Source: Gimesia benthica
GTDB taxonomy: Bacteria > Planctomycetota > Planctomycetia > Planctomycetales > Planctomycetaceae
Reading direction: 5' to 3'
Assembly (NCBI RefSeq): GCF_009720525.1
Contig: NZ_CP043930.1
Coordinates: 1,426,001-1,490,000, forward strand
DNA length: 64,000 bases
The notes beneath the pieces are model-generated. The model had not been told where the DNA came from and did not search any database. It worked only from the letters and a program-made list of their open reading frames with translations. Shown piece after piece: positions 8,989 to 20,995 of this stretch (position 1 is its first letter; each line of letters opens with the position of its first letter). Both the position numbers and the translations under genes were made by a program.

Positions 8989-9489
8989 TCAGATCAGCGT
9001 CAATTCGGGAGGGGGGGTGTCCGGCACGGTAATGTGGACGTCAAAGAGTGGAGACCGCTGAGCGGTACGATTTCGCACAGGTGCAGATCCGGTGAGCAAC
9101 ACCGGAGCGACCAGAATTCGGGGTTCGCTGTTCAGCAACGAACCGCCGGGGGATTTACTGCCACAACCACAGAGTGCCATGATGCGCGGGCATTCGGTTG
9201 ACGCTTCTTCCACAGAATCACAGCCTTTGTCGCTACAGCAACTGGAGGTGGTTTTCTGCTGACAGCAGGACCTGACCTGCTGCCCACAGCGCGAACGTCC
9301 CGCTTGGGCACAGCAGCATTGGCCGGACTGCTGGAGTTCGTCACCACATCGGCAACCTGACTGGGCTGCATGCAGAAAATCGAGGGGCACTCCTGTTGAA
9401 GTCAGGCAGAAACTGAACAGCGTCAGCAGTCGGCACAAAAAGCGCGGGGATCGCACTTGATTCCATAATGGGCCAGTCTGGTGAAACAT
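8989..9489 (-). CDS. Cys-rich secreted hypothetical protein
   Basis: 166 residues. An N-terminal hydrophobic signal (about 18-42, ending near LHAA) is followed by a segment of about 70 residues holding 14 Cys, many as CC or CxC pairs (GCRCG, CCC, SCC, GCG). The C-terminal third is Pro-rich and Cys-free. The composition suggests an exported metallothionein-like metal buffer or a disulfide-rich protein. It is 76 bases upstream of the DUF1559 gene on the same strand and near metal-efflux genes, which supports a link to metal handling by context only. No family was recognised. Confidence 0.6.
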   Translation of the reverse strand: MFHQTGPLWNQVRSPRFLCRLLTLFSFCLTSTGVPLDFLHAAQSGCRCGDELQQSGQCCCAQAGRSRCGQQVRSCCQQKTTSSCCSDKGCDSVEEASTECPRIMALCGCGSKSPGGSLLNSEPRILVAPVLLTGSAPVRNRTAQRSPLFDVHITVPDTPPPELTLI

Positions 9490-9671
9490 GATCGCGGTTC
9501 AGGTGGGCGGGTCAGCGGTAGAATCCGGATGACAGCGACTCTGCCTCCGGGACAGGCACCCATTCTAATGTAACCCGGGGGCGTTTCACCAGCGCGAAGT
9601 TCTGATTTTCGTTTGAATCTCTGAGGTCGCTGCTCTGAGAGAAAATCGGAGTTCAACAACCGAATTGGAGA

Positions 9672-11450
9672 TCAGAGTTGATCTTCAGCCAGTGCGGCCC
9701 GGTAGTCGGCCTGTTCCTGGAAGTAGAGCAGTTTGGCGTCGACAGCCTTCTCCGCAGATTCGAAGGCATATTGTTCGCGGAGGGTGACCTTCAACAGGTC
9801 GGACAGACCTTCTTCAAAGTTACGGCGTTCCCGACGGGCCAGGTCTTCTGCATAACCGACGGCTTCGTCTGCCTGTTTGGCCTGCTTGAAAGCACCAATC
9901 AGACCGGCATAAGCTGCCTCGACTTCGGCTACAATCTTATCCTCGGTCAACTGACGCTTGGCATTCAGCTGGGCGAGCTTACCGCCGACCGACTGCATTT
10001 TACCGCGGGCCTTGCGACGTTCGAGAGGTACTTCGACTAACAGATGAGCATCCAGTTCAAAGGGTCCCTTGTAGTTCTGGTAGCTGCTGGGGTACCCCAT
10101 GTCCTTGGAACCTGCCATCAGCAGATCCACTGCGGGCAGACAGTCGTTTTCGGCCTCGGAGTAATCAATATCCAGCTGACGCTGTAACAGATCGAGACTG
10201 TAGATTTCGGGACGCTGCTCTAAAGCCCGTGCCGCATCCATGGCAACCTGTGACTCATCCATCAGTCTCAACTGTGGAAAATCAGGCACCTGGCTGGCTT
10301 CCGGAATGACGGGATCGCCGTTCGCATCGCGATAGTAAAGGGAAAGCTTGACAGCAGTCTGCTGCAGCTTACGTTCGGCCAGTGCCCGCTTACCTCGACG
10401 TTCGGCGACCAGACGCAGGTTATCCGTCAGCTCGGGAGGATCGAGGAAACCGTTTTCCACCTGGCTGCGAATCCGATCGGTGCGGTCTTCGGCCAGCTTG
10501 AGAATCCGGTCAGCGATGACCAGTTTTGCTCCCGCAGCCACCCAGTCCCAGTATGCATAGCTTCCCTGCTGAACGAAGCTGATCAACTGCGCCTGAATTT
10601 CCGGTTCGACAGCATCAACGCCATACGTGGCGCGCCACAATGCAGCTCGACGCTGATCGATCTCACGGTTCTTGGCTAAAGGAACCATAAAGCCCGCTTT
10701 GAATTCCCCACCCTCGTTGGTCTGGCGTCCCAGGTACCAGGGTTCGAAACTACCCCGCCCGATCCGGTATCCGGCGAATGCTTCCCCCCCCTGGTAGAGC
10801 GGTTTAACCAGGCCGACGTGCTGGCGATAAGTCTGGTAATAACCCATGGGCTGGTTTTCACTGCCCGCTTTTAACTTATGGTCGAACTCGCCCATGCTCT
10901 CCAGTTGTTGACCTGCTGCGACATCACGCGAATAAATGGCGGCTTCCAGAAGCGGATAGCTGGCATAGACCGAGTTGATAACCTCATCCAGAACAAGGCC
11001 CTGCGCAGTGGGTTTGAAATCCATTCCGGGCAACGGCGGCAGATGTGGCGCCATCGCGAATTCTTCGGCGGTCAGTTCGTTTGTTGTCTGTGTGCTGGTA
11101 GTGAACTCACCGCCCAGCTGTTTGCTGACTGAGAATTCACTGGCGACAGCCTCTTCCGGGGTCGTGCCTTTGCCGGAAAACAGATCGTCCACAGAAGTGG
11201 AGACGGAGGCGACCTGTTGTACAACAGAAGCTTCCGCTTCCGGTGATACACGATCAACGGCCACAGCCAGACTTTCAGGGTAAACCACCGGCGCAGCAGT
11301 TGACCGGGGCTGAAGTTTACTGGAATCTTCAGCCGGTTTGATTTTGACGACGGACGCATCTGGTTCCGGTGTGGAATCAGTCAATGCCTGTCTGGTAGCG
11401 GCACAGCCTTCAAAGCAGACCGCGATCAGGATGATCCAAACTCTCGACAT
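9672..11450 (-). CDS. TolC-family outer-membrane efflux lipoprotein
   Basis: 592 residues. The N-terminus is a lipoprotein signal (lipobox FEG-C, Cys near 15). After a low-complexity region to about 140, two TolC-type repeats follow with long coiled-coil helices; Ala/Glu/Gln-rich heptads are visible at about 400-450 and 510-590. It should form an outer-membrane channel for the adaptor and ABC transporter encoded just upstream on the same strand. The 211-base gap to the adaptor gene holds no recognised gene. Confidence 0.8.
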   Translation of the reverse strand: MSRVWIILIAVCFEGCAATRQALTDSTPEPDASVVKIKPAEDSSKLQPRSTAAPVVYPESLAVAVDRVSPEAEASVVQQVASVSTSVDDLFSGKGTTPEEAVASEFSVSKQLGGEFTTSTQTTNELTAEEFAMAPHLPPLPGMDFKPTAQGLVLDEVINSVYASYPLLEAAIYSRDVAAGQQLESMGEFDHKLKAGSENQPMGYYQTYRQHVGLVKPLYQGGEAFAGYRIGRGSFEPWYLGRQTNEGGEFKAGFMVPLAKNREIDQRRAALWRATYGVDAVEPEIQAQLISFVQQGSYAYWDWVAAGAKLVIADRILKLAEDRTDRIRSQVENGFLDPPELTDNLRLVAERRGKRALAERKLQQTAVKLSLYYRDANGDPVIPEASQVPDFPQLRLMDESQVAMDAARALEQRPEIYSLDLLQRQLDIDYSEAENDCLPAVDLLMAGSKDMGYPSSYQNYKGPFELDAHLLVEVPLERRKARGKMQSVGGKLAQLNAKRQLTEDKIVAEVEAAYAGLIGAFKQAKQADEAVGYAEDLARRERRNFEEGLSDLLKVTLREQYAFESAEKAVDAKLLYFQEQADYRAALAEDQL

Positions 11451-11661
11451 GGCTTCATACTTATTTTGGCGGGTTATTAACCATGGTCCGGTTGTATAGC
11501 ACAGTCGCTAAAGAAGTAATAACACGAACTGTTTAACTATTCGGCAGTGCTGGATCGAAGAATTGACCGTAACCTGAGGCCGTACGACAGTTATTACAGA
11601 ACAATTCTGCTTTACCGAAAGAGACAACCAAGGCAGAATACTCAGCGCAGACAACCCAGTT

Positions 11662-13135
11662 TTACTTGGGAAGTTTAGGCGGCTTGTTTTTACTGTCTTT
11701 CTGCCCCGATTCTTCCAGCGAAATCGATGGAGGAAAGCCGTTGAGCTTTCGCCAGACTTCGTACCAGAGCGGGACCTTATTGAGCAGCACCCAGGCATTT
11801 GCCCGCACCCCCTGCCGGAGGAAGCGATCCTGGGGCCAGGGGTTATCATCCGGATCGGGACGGACCAGGATCCGGAATTTGCCGCGACCATCATCGATGG
11901 AGTCTACGGAAATGACTTCGCCTCCGAAGGTTCCGACGGCCACCGAGGGCCAGCCAGCGAACTGGATGGCGGGCCAGCCTTCGAACTGCAGACGCACATG
12001 CCTGCCGGGCTCAACCAGGGGCGCATCGTTACCGTCGAGCCAGATCTGCACGGAACGGTCAGTGGTAAAGGGGACGATCGTACATATGGGATCTCCCTGT
12101 TTTAGAATTGCGGTTCCCAGGTTGGGTGTGATCTGCACAATATAGCCGTCGAAAGGAGCCTTGATGACCTGGCTCTCCTGGCGTGAAACCTTAACCTGCA
12201 TATCCAGCACGTCTTTTTGTGCTTTATTCAGTTCCTGACGCGACTTAGCGATATCACTCTCAGCCTTGGAAACATCGCCGTTCGCTTTTCTCAACAGAGC
12301 CTTGGCCTTATCGATATCGGCTTGCGCTTTCTCAACCTTGGCATTACGCTCACTCTGTTTGCCCGCCAATTCGTCCTTGGCGGCAGCGTAGTAGAACTCG
12401 GCTCCTTTAACCTTACTCATAGATTCCTTGAGTTTCCGCTGGACCTCCTGCACTTTCTGGAGTGAAATATTATTCTCGCCGTACAGGGTTTTCATGCGGT
12501 CATATTCGGCCTGCAACTGGGGGATGGCGGCTTCCAGTTCGAGTAATTTCTGCTGTTCGGCTTTGACCTTCTTATCCGCAACCTCAATGTACGAGTTCTG
12601 AGCCGCAATCGTCTCCCGTTTGACGGTTTCGTATGCCTGTACCTGGGCTTGGTAGGATTCCACGATGGTTTTGGACGCTTCGAGTGCCCGCTGACTGGCT
12701 TCCAGGTGCTGCTCTGCAGCGGTGACCGCCTGGCGAGAATTCATTAGCTGCATATCGAGCCGGGCCGAGTAAGATTCGTCCAGGTCGCTGATCTCGGCAA
12801 TGATCTGCCCTTTTTTAACCCTGGCATTTTCGTAAATTTCATCGCCCCAACGCGAAATTTTTCCTTTGATCGTAGCCTGGATCACCTGTTGACGCTGATC
12901 GGGAGAGTAAGCTAGAACATTCCCCGTGCCGGTAACCGACTGCTGCCAGGGGGCGAACATCATCAACAGGATCGTCAGGATCAGCAGCAGAAACAGAATT
13001 TTCGCGATCCGCCGGGCCAGACGTGAAGAACGGACCAGGCGCAGGGAGGGCATGCTCGATTCGCTGTAAGCCACGGGCGTCAGCATCGAGAGCCGTTGCT
13101 CTTCCGCTTTTGAGGCGGGCACATCAAGGGATGGT

Positions 13136-13146
<11 letters not shown>
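11662..13146 (-). CDS. HlyD-family secretion/efflux adaptor with long coiled coil
   Basis: 494 residues. A cytoplasmic N-terminus (1-45), one membrane segment (about 46-67), a first lipoyl half (near 85-125), a very long Gln/Glu/Lys-rich coiled-coil hairpin (about 128-325) and the second lipoyl half plus beta domain (330-460) are seen. The ending is Lys-rich. This order is that of periplasmic adaptors linking an inner-membrane transporter to TolC. Its start overlaps the end of the ABC transporter gene by 11 bases, so the two are co-translated. Confidence 0.88.
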
Positions 13147-15277
<2,131 letters not shown>

Positions 15278-15492
15278 ATCAGTCTCTGTAGAAGTAATCA
15301 GATTACCAGGCGGGTTAGAAAAGAATCAGCGTGCTGACCTTTTCTATGGTGGAAATCAAGTAGCACCATCAGCCCTACAGGATCCTGCTACCCCTTGATT
15401 TCCTGATACTTACAGGAATCGCAAGATAGGTTCTTTTCCCAGATAATCATAGAGACATCGTCCCATTTTTAAAGGAATGTATTAATTCAGAA

Positions 15493-15840
15493 CTATTCCA
15501 TCTCTTTATCCAGAGCGATGTTAAGTCTTTCACGTCTGAATTTCAGTGAACGTCCCAACGAGCGAGACACTGCCCGGGCCGCTTTTTCCGCTACACGTGA
15601 AATACAGACAGCAAGATCCTCACTTTTCTGATTGACGATTACCGATCCCTTCTCATGTACAATTCGTACTCGACAGGCTTTATCTATGCCTCCCCGGGGT
15701 CCGTTCAGATCGCTGACATAAAGATCAATCGACCTGATCCGGTTCTGAAAGCGTGAAAGTGCGTACTCTAACCTGCGTTTACACAATTGTTTCAATCGAA
15801 AGTTCAATAAACCATTGCGATCTGTATATGATATCGTCAT
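15493..15840 (-). CDS. HPF/RaiA-family ribosome-associated protein, short form
   Basis: 115 residues. It shows the beta-alpha-beta-beta-beta-alpha pattern of the ribosome hibernation family: the first helix near 18-33, strands with SIDLYVSD and ACRVRIVHEKG, and a second helix with DLAVCISRVAEKAARAVSR. The C-terminal dimerisation domain of long HPF is absent. Basic residues cluster at the end. Such proteins sit in the ribosomal decoding channel in stationary phase. It is 215 bases upstream of the ABC transporter gene on the same strand; a functional link is not evident. Confidence 0.75.
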   Translation of the reverse strand: MTISYTDRNGLLNFRLKQLCKRRLEYALSRFQNRIRSIDLYVSDLNGPRGGIDKACRVRIVHEKGSVIVNQKSEDLAVCISRVAEKAARAVSRSLGRSLKFRRERLNIALDKEME

Positions 15841-16046
15841 TACGAGACTCCTTCAGCTGAAAAAACCAGGTTATTTCGTACACCAGATTCAAACCTGTCC
15901 AAACCAACTGGACTCTCTGGCTCTAAACTCAGATTTCTCCACTCAATCGCGTCAGATAACGAACGTGTGCGAGGGAGACTGCTTTTTCTGCTCTCTTCAC
16001 GATGGCCGCAAGTACGCTAACGAGTTCTTCGCCACGGCGGATTCCC

Positions 16047-18599
16047 TCAGTCAGCGCAATCAAGTTGCTTCCACTGATTGCCCGCGCGATATTGATAGAA
16101 CTCTCCTGCTTCGCAGGCGATCAGGTAGAGCCAGCTTCCCTGCAGAAGATTGGCGACCAGCGTGTGTCGGGCAATCACGTTTTCAATGGCCTGTCGCGAT
16201 GCGTTAATCACGACCTGTAGACGTTGTGGCTGATGCTGAAGGTTTTGACCGTCATGCAGAGACTGCCAGGGGAGCCCGGTCATCAGATCGCCTCCATTGC
16301 CGGAGAGAATGCCGAAAACGCCGGTCACGTTGTGCACGGTTTTATTCCCACTGCCGCAGTAACGTTGATCGACAGTGGACGCGTAATATTGCATGTTGAT
16401 CCAGTGGGCCACGATCATGGGAGCGGTCATGATATTCTCCAGCACGGTCCCTTCCGGATCCTGGTTGGGATCATAGTTGTGCAGAAAAGTACGACCATCC
16501 AGGTCGACCGCGCGTGTCAATTCCCGAGGCCCTACCACCAGGGCTGCATTATTGGACAGCCCCCATTCCGGCCGCACTTCAGACCAGTCGCCGGCCCGTT
16601 GCAAGAGTTCGCTGACAGAACCAGTGTTGAGGGACGTCAGTCGTTCCGCCCGGGTCATGTGTGTTGCCTGCAGTGTAAGTTGCTGCAGTGAGTCCAACTG
16701 CTCGCGGTGTAAAGCGGAGAGTTGGTCCGGTTCGAAAAAGTTGATCTGATCGGTAGTCGTGTTGTGCACGCCTGCGATGAAGAGGGTATCGTCGGGAATC
16801 TCGATACCTCTTCGTTTGAGTCCCCGTCGCACTGCAGCCAGGTTCATGATCTCAGCAGCTACCTGGGCATTAGAGGCACCGGAATGACCGCCACAGGCGC
16901 CACAGTCCAGGCCCGCTTTGAGTGGATTGTTCACGGTCTGGCTTTCGTGACCACAGAAGACCACCAGCCGGGCAAATCCTGCTGTGAGGCTCATGTTTTT
17001 CAGAATCGTCTCAGCCATCTCAGTCAGTTTTTCAACGGTAATCCCCTGCGCATCCAGGCCGTTCAGACTCGGACGTGGCTCTGGTTTCCGCTGCTGTGAA
17101 TACGTTGTCTTCGTCTCCACACCAGCGCTGACTCTGGTTCCCCAGGCGCGCTTGCCCAGCAAAAGCCCGTAAAACAGGCCCATCGTTTCTACGAAGGGGA
17201 AGCTTCCGACCGCCGACTGCTGAAATCGCTTCCAGAGTTTGCGGAACGACCTGACGCCCCCCTGCTGTTCCAGCAGTAGCTCCTGTTGTCCCTGATCTTT
17301 CTTCGGGAGTTCTTCAGTTACCTGAAACTGAGGCTGGAGCAGAACCGGAAGCTGGTTATCTCCCCCCTGATCGCCCCAGCGGATATATTCCATGGGAATT
17401 CCGAAGAAGCCGGCGAAGCCGAGTGTTTCAATCTCTGCCGACGTCTGTTCCAGCTGACGTCGCATCCGTTCGGATCGCACGTCGATACAGAATACCATTT
17501 GGGCCAGCTTTCGCTCGGTCGACTGACCGCAGTTTGAAACATTGTCCCGCAGGCTGTTTAGCAGTTTGTTGCGGTAAGCAATTTCAGAAGCTCGCAGCAG
17601 TATGTAGCGTTCGATAACCTGCTCTTCAGAATCGAAGGGAACCTTGAACCGGACAGGCGTGGCTCCGGCCAGTTTGCTCCAGTCGACTTCGAAGGATTTC
17701 GCCTCAGAGAGAGCTGCTTCGTAAACCAGTCGGATTGCCAGCAGCCCGGTGAGATCGCTGCTAACGAGTTCTTCGGAGGATCCCTGCTCGAACTGGTATT
17801 TCGCCCAGGCGCTCCAGCCGGGTGTCTGACAGGCCTGACAGAGCAGATAGGTCTCCCAGAGTGCCCGGGGCACGTTCAGTTTATCCAGCATCACTGCCAG
17901 TGTCGTTTCTGCGGAGTCCGGTAACTGCTGCACCAGCTGACGAAAACCACCGACTCCCTGAATCTCCATGCTGCGATCATGTTGTGCTGCGTTTCGCCAG
18001 CCGTCGAAGAGTGAGAGATGCTGCCAGGGGCTTTTCCAGGCAGCCTCGCCCTGGTCGTAATGCTGGGCACAGAATTTAGAAAGTTCATCGCCGATGGTTT
18101 GCGTCCAGTCACCACCCGTCTGTGCATCCAGGATTTCTGAGAAGGCACGCATCTGTCGTTTGCGGGGTGTTTTGTCGGGCGTATCCGGCTCTGCAGTCAC
18201 TGATTCCAGTGCCCCCAGACAGGCTACCAACTGGGCGGCACTGGGAAGAGACTCGGCTACCATGTTCTCAGCCTGCAGTTCTGCCAGGGCCGACTCAACA
18301 TCACTGAGCTCAAACTGTCCGGCCCGGAAGGCAGCGGCGTAGTGCTGCAGCGGCATCAGGGTTTCCGAGTCCGAAAAGATCCGCAGATATTTTCGGACGT
18401 TGAGAAAGGAACGGTCGGTGATTCCGTGGTAGGGATTGACGGCGACGTAATCTTTCAACGGCCAGACCGGGGAGATGCACTGATGCACGCTCTGCAGGGC
18501 CTCCTGCAGCAGTTCCCGTTCGGGCAACTGCCGGGATGAAAGTCCTCGCCAGACTTCCAGCGGTTGCTTGTTGATGACAGCAGACTGTACTTGTGACAT
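16047..18599 (-). CDS. dabA: DabA, inorganic carbon transporter subunit (DUF2309)
   Basis: 850 residues. DabA is the carbonic-anhydrase-like, zinc-binding cytoplasmic subunit of the DAB bicarbonate/CO2 accumulation system. The expected zinc and catalytic residues are present: Cys371 and Asp373 in FCIDVRSE, His551 in FCGHES and Cys566 in LDCGACGGHSG. The 15-residue spacing between His and Cys equals that of characterised DabA (His524/Cys539). An early motif YVAVNPYHG (about 51-59) is also typical. The partner membrane subunit dabB lies 57 bases upstream on the same strand. The pair could supply CO2 or bicarbonate for anaplerosis or pH control in a heterotroph. Confidence 0.92.
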   Translation of the reverse strand: MSQVQSAVINKQPLEVWRGLSSRQLPERELLQEALQSVHQCISPVWPLKDYVAVNPYHGITDRSFLNVRKYLRIFSDSETLMPLQHYAAAFRAGQFELSDVESALAELQAENMVAESLPSAAQLVACLGALESVTAEPDTPDKTPRKRQMRAFSEILDAQTGGDWTQTIGDELSKFCAQHYDQGEAAWKSPWQHLSLFDGWRNAAQHDRSMEIQGVGGFRQLVQQLPDSAETTLAVMLDKLNVPRALWETYLLCQACQTPGWSAWAKYQFEQGSSEELVSSDLTGLLAIRLVYEAALSEAKSFEVDWSKLAGATPVRFKVPFDSEEQVIERYILLRASEIAYRNKLLNSLRDNVSNCGQSTERKLAQMVFCIDVRSERMRRQLEQTSAEIETLGFAGFFGIPMEYIRWGDQGGDNQLPVLLQPQFQVTEELPKKDQGQQELLLEQQGGVRSFRKLWKRFQQSAVGSFPFVETMGLFYGLLLGKRAWGTRVSAGVETKTTYSQQRKPEPRPSLNGLDAQGITVEKLTEMAETILKNMSLTAGFARLVVFCGHESQTVNNPLKAGLDCGACGGHSGASNAQVAAEIMNLAAVRRGLKRRGIEIPDDTLFIAGVHNTTTDQINFFEPDQLSALHREQLDSLQQLTLQATHMTRAERLTSLNTGSVSELLQRAGDWSEVRPEWGLSNNAALVVGPRELTRAVDLDGRTFLHNYDPNQDPEGTVLENIMTAPMIVAHWINMQYYASTVDQRYCGSGNKTVHNVTGVFGILSGNGGDLMTGLPWQSLHDGQNLQHQPQRLQVVINASRQAIENVIARHTLVANLLQGSWLYLIACEAGEFYQYRAGNQWKQLDCAD

Positions 18600-18656
18600 G
18601 AGATTAACCTTACTGGGATATTTGAGATTGATTCAGAGCGACGAAGCCGGGCAGAT

Positions 18657-20246
18657 TCACTGTTTCAAAAGGTGCCCCAGTCGCTGACGAAACCAGGCTT
18701 CGACGTAAAACCCGTTCAAGGCGTGGATGTAGAGGGCATTCATCCATTCTGATCTTCGCGACTGTGTCAGCCGGTCATTCAGCAGCAGCAGGCTGGTAAA
18801 ACCGAGGACCACCAGAACTGCAGGTCCCCCAATCATCAGCAGCGAGGGATCGGCCAATGACGTGACCGGAGTCGGCGTCACGAGGCGGTCAACAGTAAGA
18901 AAGGCAAGACAGTACAGCAGACAGACGCCCCCGGCGGCCCAGGATGTGCGGAGTACGAGCAGGTAATCGCCGGTCTGCCAGGCCTGTTTCAGCCAGCCCG
19001 TCAGCGCGAGACAGACAACCAACCCCAGCAGAATCCCCCCCGGCTTGGTGGCTGGATTGATTCCAAACAGTGACAGCACTGCCAGAAACCCGAGAACAAC
19101 ACCACCGGTTGTCAGCAGCAGCTTCCAGGGAGAGACAGGCACCGTCTGCACCGGTTCTGCCCCCCTGCCGAGTGCCCGTTTCTGCTCGAGCACACTTCCG
19201 CTGCTGAGGAAGGCATACGCTTTGTAGAAGGAATGCGCCAGCAGGTGCAGCATGGCCGCAGAGAAGGCTCCCAGGCCACACTGCAACATCATGAAGCCCA
19301 TCTGGGCGACTGTGGAATAAGCCAGTTTCTTTTTGATGCTGTTCTGAGCCAGCATCGAAGTGGCGGCAATACAGACCGTGAGGGTTCCGATCAGCACCAG
19401 GCAGGCCAGAGCGGCGGGAACCAGCTGGACCAGTGGACTCGTGCGAATCAGCAGATAGCCGCCTGCGTTCACAATACCGGCGTGCATCAGAGCCGAGACC
19501 GGCGTCGGTGTCTCCAGGGTCTGAGGTAGCCACGAGTGAAAGGGGAACTGTGCCGTTTTGATCGCAGCCCCGATTATCAGCAGCCAGACGCCACACATCA
19601 AAGGCATGCTCTCAGTTGAACCAGAGCCTGACAGTTGCTCGAACAGAGGGCTAAAGTTCAGAGTCTGGCATTCCAGGTAGATGAGTATCGCTGCGATCAG
19701 CAGACAGAGGTCACCGGTTCTGCTGACGATGAACTTATTCCAGGCAGCCCGTCGGGCCGCGGGTCGTTCACGGTAGAACAGGAGCAGATGATGCAGCCCC
19801 AGGCTGGCAAGTGCCCAGGCAGCGATGAACAGCAGCAGATTTCCCGACAGAGCCATCAGGGAGACGGCTCCAATCGTCAGCGCGGTCCAGCGATAGTAGT
19901 TTCCGAGTTCGGGCTCACCATCCAGAAACCGGATCGAGTAGCGACAGATAACCCAGCCCACGAACGAGACCAGGGCAAACATCAGACTGGAGGTGCCATC
20001 CAGCAACAGCCACTGCACTCTGGCATATTCGATGCGAACTGGTTCGGTGAACGGCCCCGTTCCCCACCAGGCGCCCGTGACGTTCATCAGTGTGATTGCC
20101 AGTGCCAGCAGCGTCTGTAAACCCGCCAGCAGCGTCACGCCATCACGCAGCTTGAACTGCAGCTTTTTGCACCAGCGACCTGGCACCAGTCCCGTTGCCA
20201 TCAATAATCCTGCGGAAACGATCAATGTCTCTGCCAACTGATACAC
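18657..20246 (-). CDS. dabB: DabB, NuoL-like membrane subunit of the inorganic carbon transporter
   Basis: 529 residues with roughly 13-14 hydrophobic membrane segments. It resembles the proton-conducting NuoL/MrpA family, including the conserved region with a Lys and the motif FPFHSWLPQTLETPTPVSALMHAG (in TM7-TM8, about 218-242). It is placed directly upstream of dabA in the usual order and is thought to couple cation flow to DabA's CO2 hydration. The 5' region contains a set of palindromes shared with the divergent regulator gene. NuoL itself is excluded because no other complex I genes are nearby. Confidence 0.9.
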   Translation of the reverse strand: MYQLAETLIVSAGLLMATGLVPGRWCKKLQFKLRDGVTLLAGLQTLLALAITLMNVTGAWWGTGPFTEPVRIEYARVQWLLLDGTSSLMFALVSFVGWVICRYSIRFLDGEPELGNYYRWTALTIGAVSLMALSGNLLLFIAAWALASLGLHHLLLFYRERPAARRAAWNKFIVSRTGDLCLLIAAILIYLECQTLNFSPLFEQLSGSGSTESMPLMCGVWLLIIGAAIKTAQFPFHSWLPQTLETPTPVSALMHAGIVNAGGYLLIRTSPLVQLVPAALACLVLIGTLTVCIAATSMLAQNSIKKKLAYSTVAQMGFMMLQCGLGAFSAAMLHLLAHSFYKAYAFLSSGSVLEQKRALGRGAEPVQTVPVSPWKLLLTTGGVVLGFLAVLSLFGINPATKPGGILLGLVVCLALTGWLKQAWQTGDYLLVLRTSWAAGGVCLLYCLAFLTVDRLVTPTPVTSLADPSLLMIGGPAVLVVLGFTSLLLLNDRLTQSRRSEWMNALYIHALNGFYVEAWFRQRLGHLLKQ

Positions 20247-20266
20247 AATGCTCTCCCTTTTTTATT

Positions 20267-20338
20267 GCGAAGTACAATTTGCGCTTAACTATTCGCGTAT
20301 TGTTATACACGAATTTCTTTTCGTCAATAGTACTTCGC
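20267..20338. promoter_or_regulatory. Outer inverted repeat upstream of dabB
   Basis: GCGAAGTAC (20267-20275) and GTACTTCGC (20330-20338) are perfect 9-bp arms, 54 bases apart, enclosing a smaller palindrome. This nested arrangement in the divergent dabB/regulator spacer suggests cooperative regulator binding or DNA looping. Confidence 0.5.
20291..20314. promoter_or_regulatory. Candidate operator palindrome upstream of dabB
   Basis: ATTCGCGTAT - TGTT - ATACACGAAT: 10-bp arms with nine of ten pairs matching. It lies 45 bases upstream of the dabB start. A related site is at 20420-20441. The likely binder is the winged-helix protein encoded divergently at 20561. Confidence 0.6.
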
Positions 20339-20419
20339 CATTAACGGGGAATTTTTATGAGCAAAACTGATTAGAAAGAGCATTTTCGAGCAAATTTCTC
20401 GACCATCAAACGATCTGGC

Positions 20420-20441
20420 ATTCACGAATAGCATTTCGTAT
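20420..20441. promoter_or_regulatory. Second candidate operator near the regulator promoter
   Basis: ATTCACGAAT - AGC - ATTTCGTAT contains the inverted core ACGAAT/ATTTCGT and shares the ATTCRCG/CGAAT half-site with 20291-20314. It ends 11 bases before a TATAAT sequence (20452-20457), a position suiting autoregulation of the wHTH gene. Confidence 0.5.
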
Positions 20442-20451
20442 CATCAGTCGC

Positions 20452-20457
20452 TATAAT
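20452..20457 (+). promoter_or_regulatory. Probable -10 element for the winged-helix regulator
   Basis: TATAAT on the plus strand about 104 bases upstream of the regulator start. No good -35 hexamer is at the right distance, so an activator or an overlapping operator may matter. Confidence 0.35.
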
Positions 20458-20511
20458 AAGATATGGTCATTTCCCGTCCCCTTTCTCCGGGAACAGTCAC
20501 GCAATAAAAAA

Positions 20512-20543
20512 AGTTCTGACATCTTGATTTAAATGCCAGAACT
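20512..20543 (+). other. Hairpin in the regulator leader
   Basis: AGTTCTG / CAGAACT arms plus an inner CAT/ATG pairing, about 17-30 bases upstream of the regulator ATG. The stem would lie just before the ribosome site in the mRNA and could affect translation. Confidence 0.35.
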
Positions 20544-20560
20544 GAGACGGAGTTTGAATC

Positions 20561-20956
20561 ATGGGTAAAGCGTCTAGTAAACGTCAGTCACGTAAAGCGG
20601 AACCCCCGAAGGAGACGGGTAAAACAGCGGCGGATTCTGCAGTCGACTCCGCCTCTTCCCGGAAGGCAGTCCCCGAATCGGGACATCGCTGGACATTCCT
20701 GACGAACCACGCGCATGTACTGATCGTCCTGCACCGGAATCCCACGATTGTGCTGCGAGAAGTGGCCCTCGAAGTGGGAATTACCGAGCGTGCAGTACAG
20801 CGGATCATCCAGGACCTGGAGGAAGAGGGGTTTCTGCAGCGAGAGAAAATCGGACGTCAGAACCATTACCAGGTACTTACGGATCAGGCATTACGGCACC
20901 CGATCGAAAAACACAAATCGATCGGGGACCTGCTGAACCTGGTGGCGCTGGACTAG
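20561..20956 (+). CDS. Small winged-helix (MarR/ArsR-like) transcriptional regulator
   Basis: 131 residues. A basic, Ser/Lys-rich N-terminal tail (1-42) is followed by one winged helix-turn-helix domain: helices around [37 protein letters not shown] (recognition helix) and a wing with [14 protein letters not shown] (to about 108), ending with DLLNLVAL. No sensor domain is visible. Divergent to dabB with shared palindromic sites, it is the natural candidate for control of dabBA; this is inference. Confidence 0.8.
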   Translation: MGKASSKRQSRKAEPPKETGKTAADSAVDSASSRKAVPESGHRWTFLTNHAHVLIVLHRNPTIVLREVALEVGITERAVQRIIQDLEEEGFLQREKIGRQNHYQVLTDQALRHPIEKHKSIGDLLNLVALD

Positions 20957-20995
20957 ACGCTGGCAGAACTATCATTCATGCAAACAGACTCTGGT

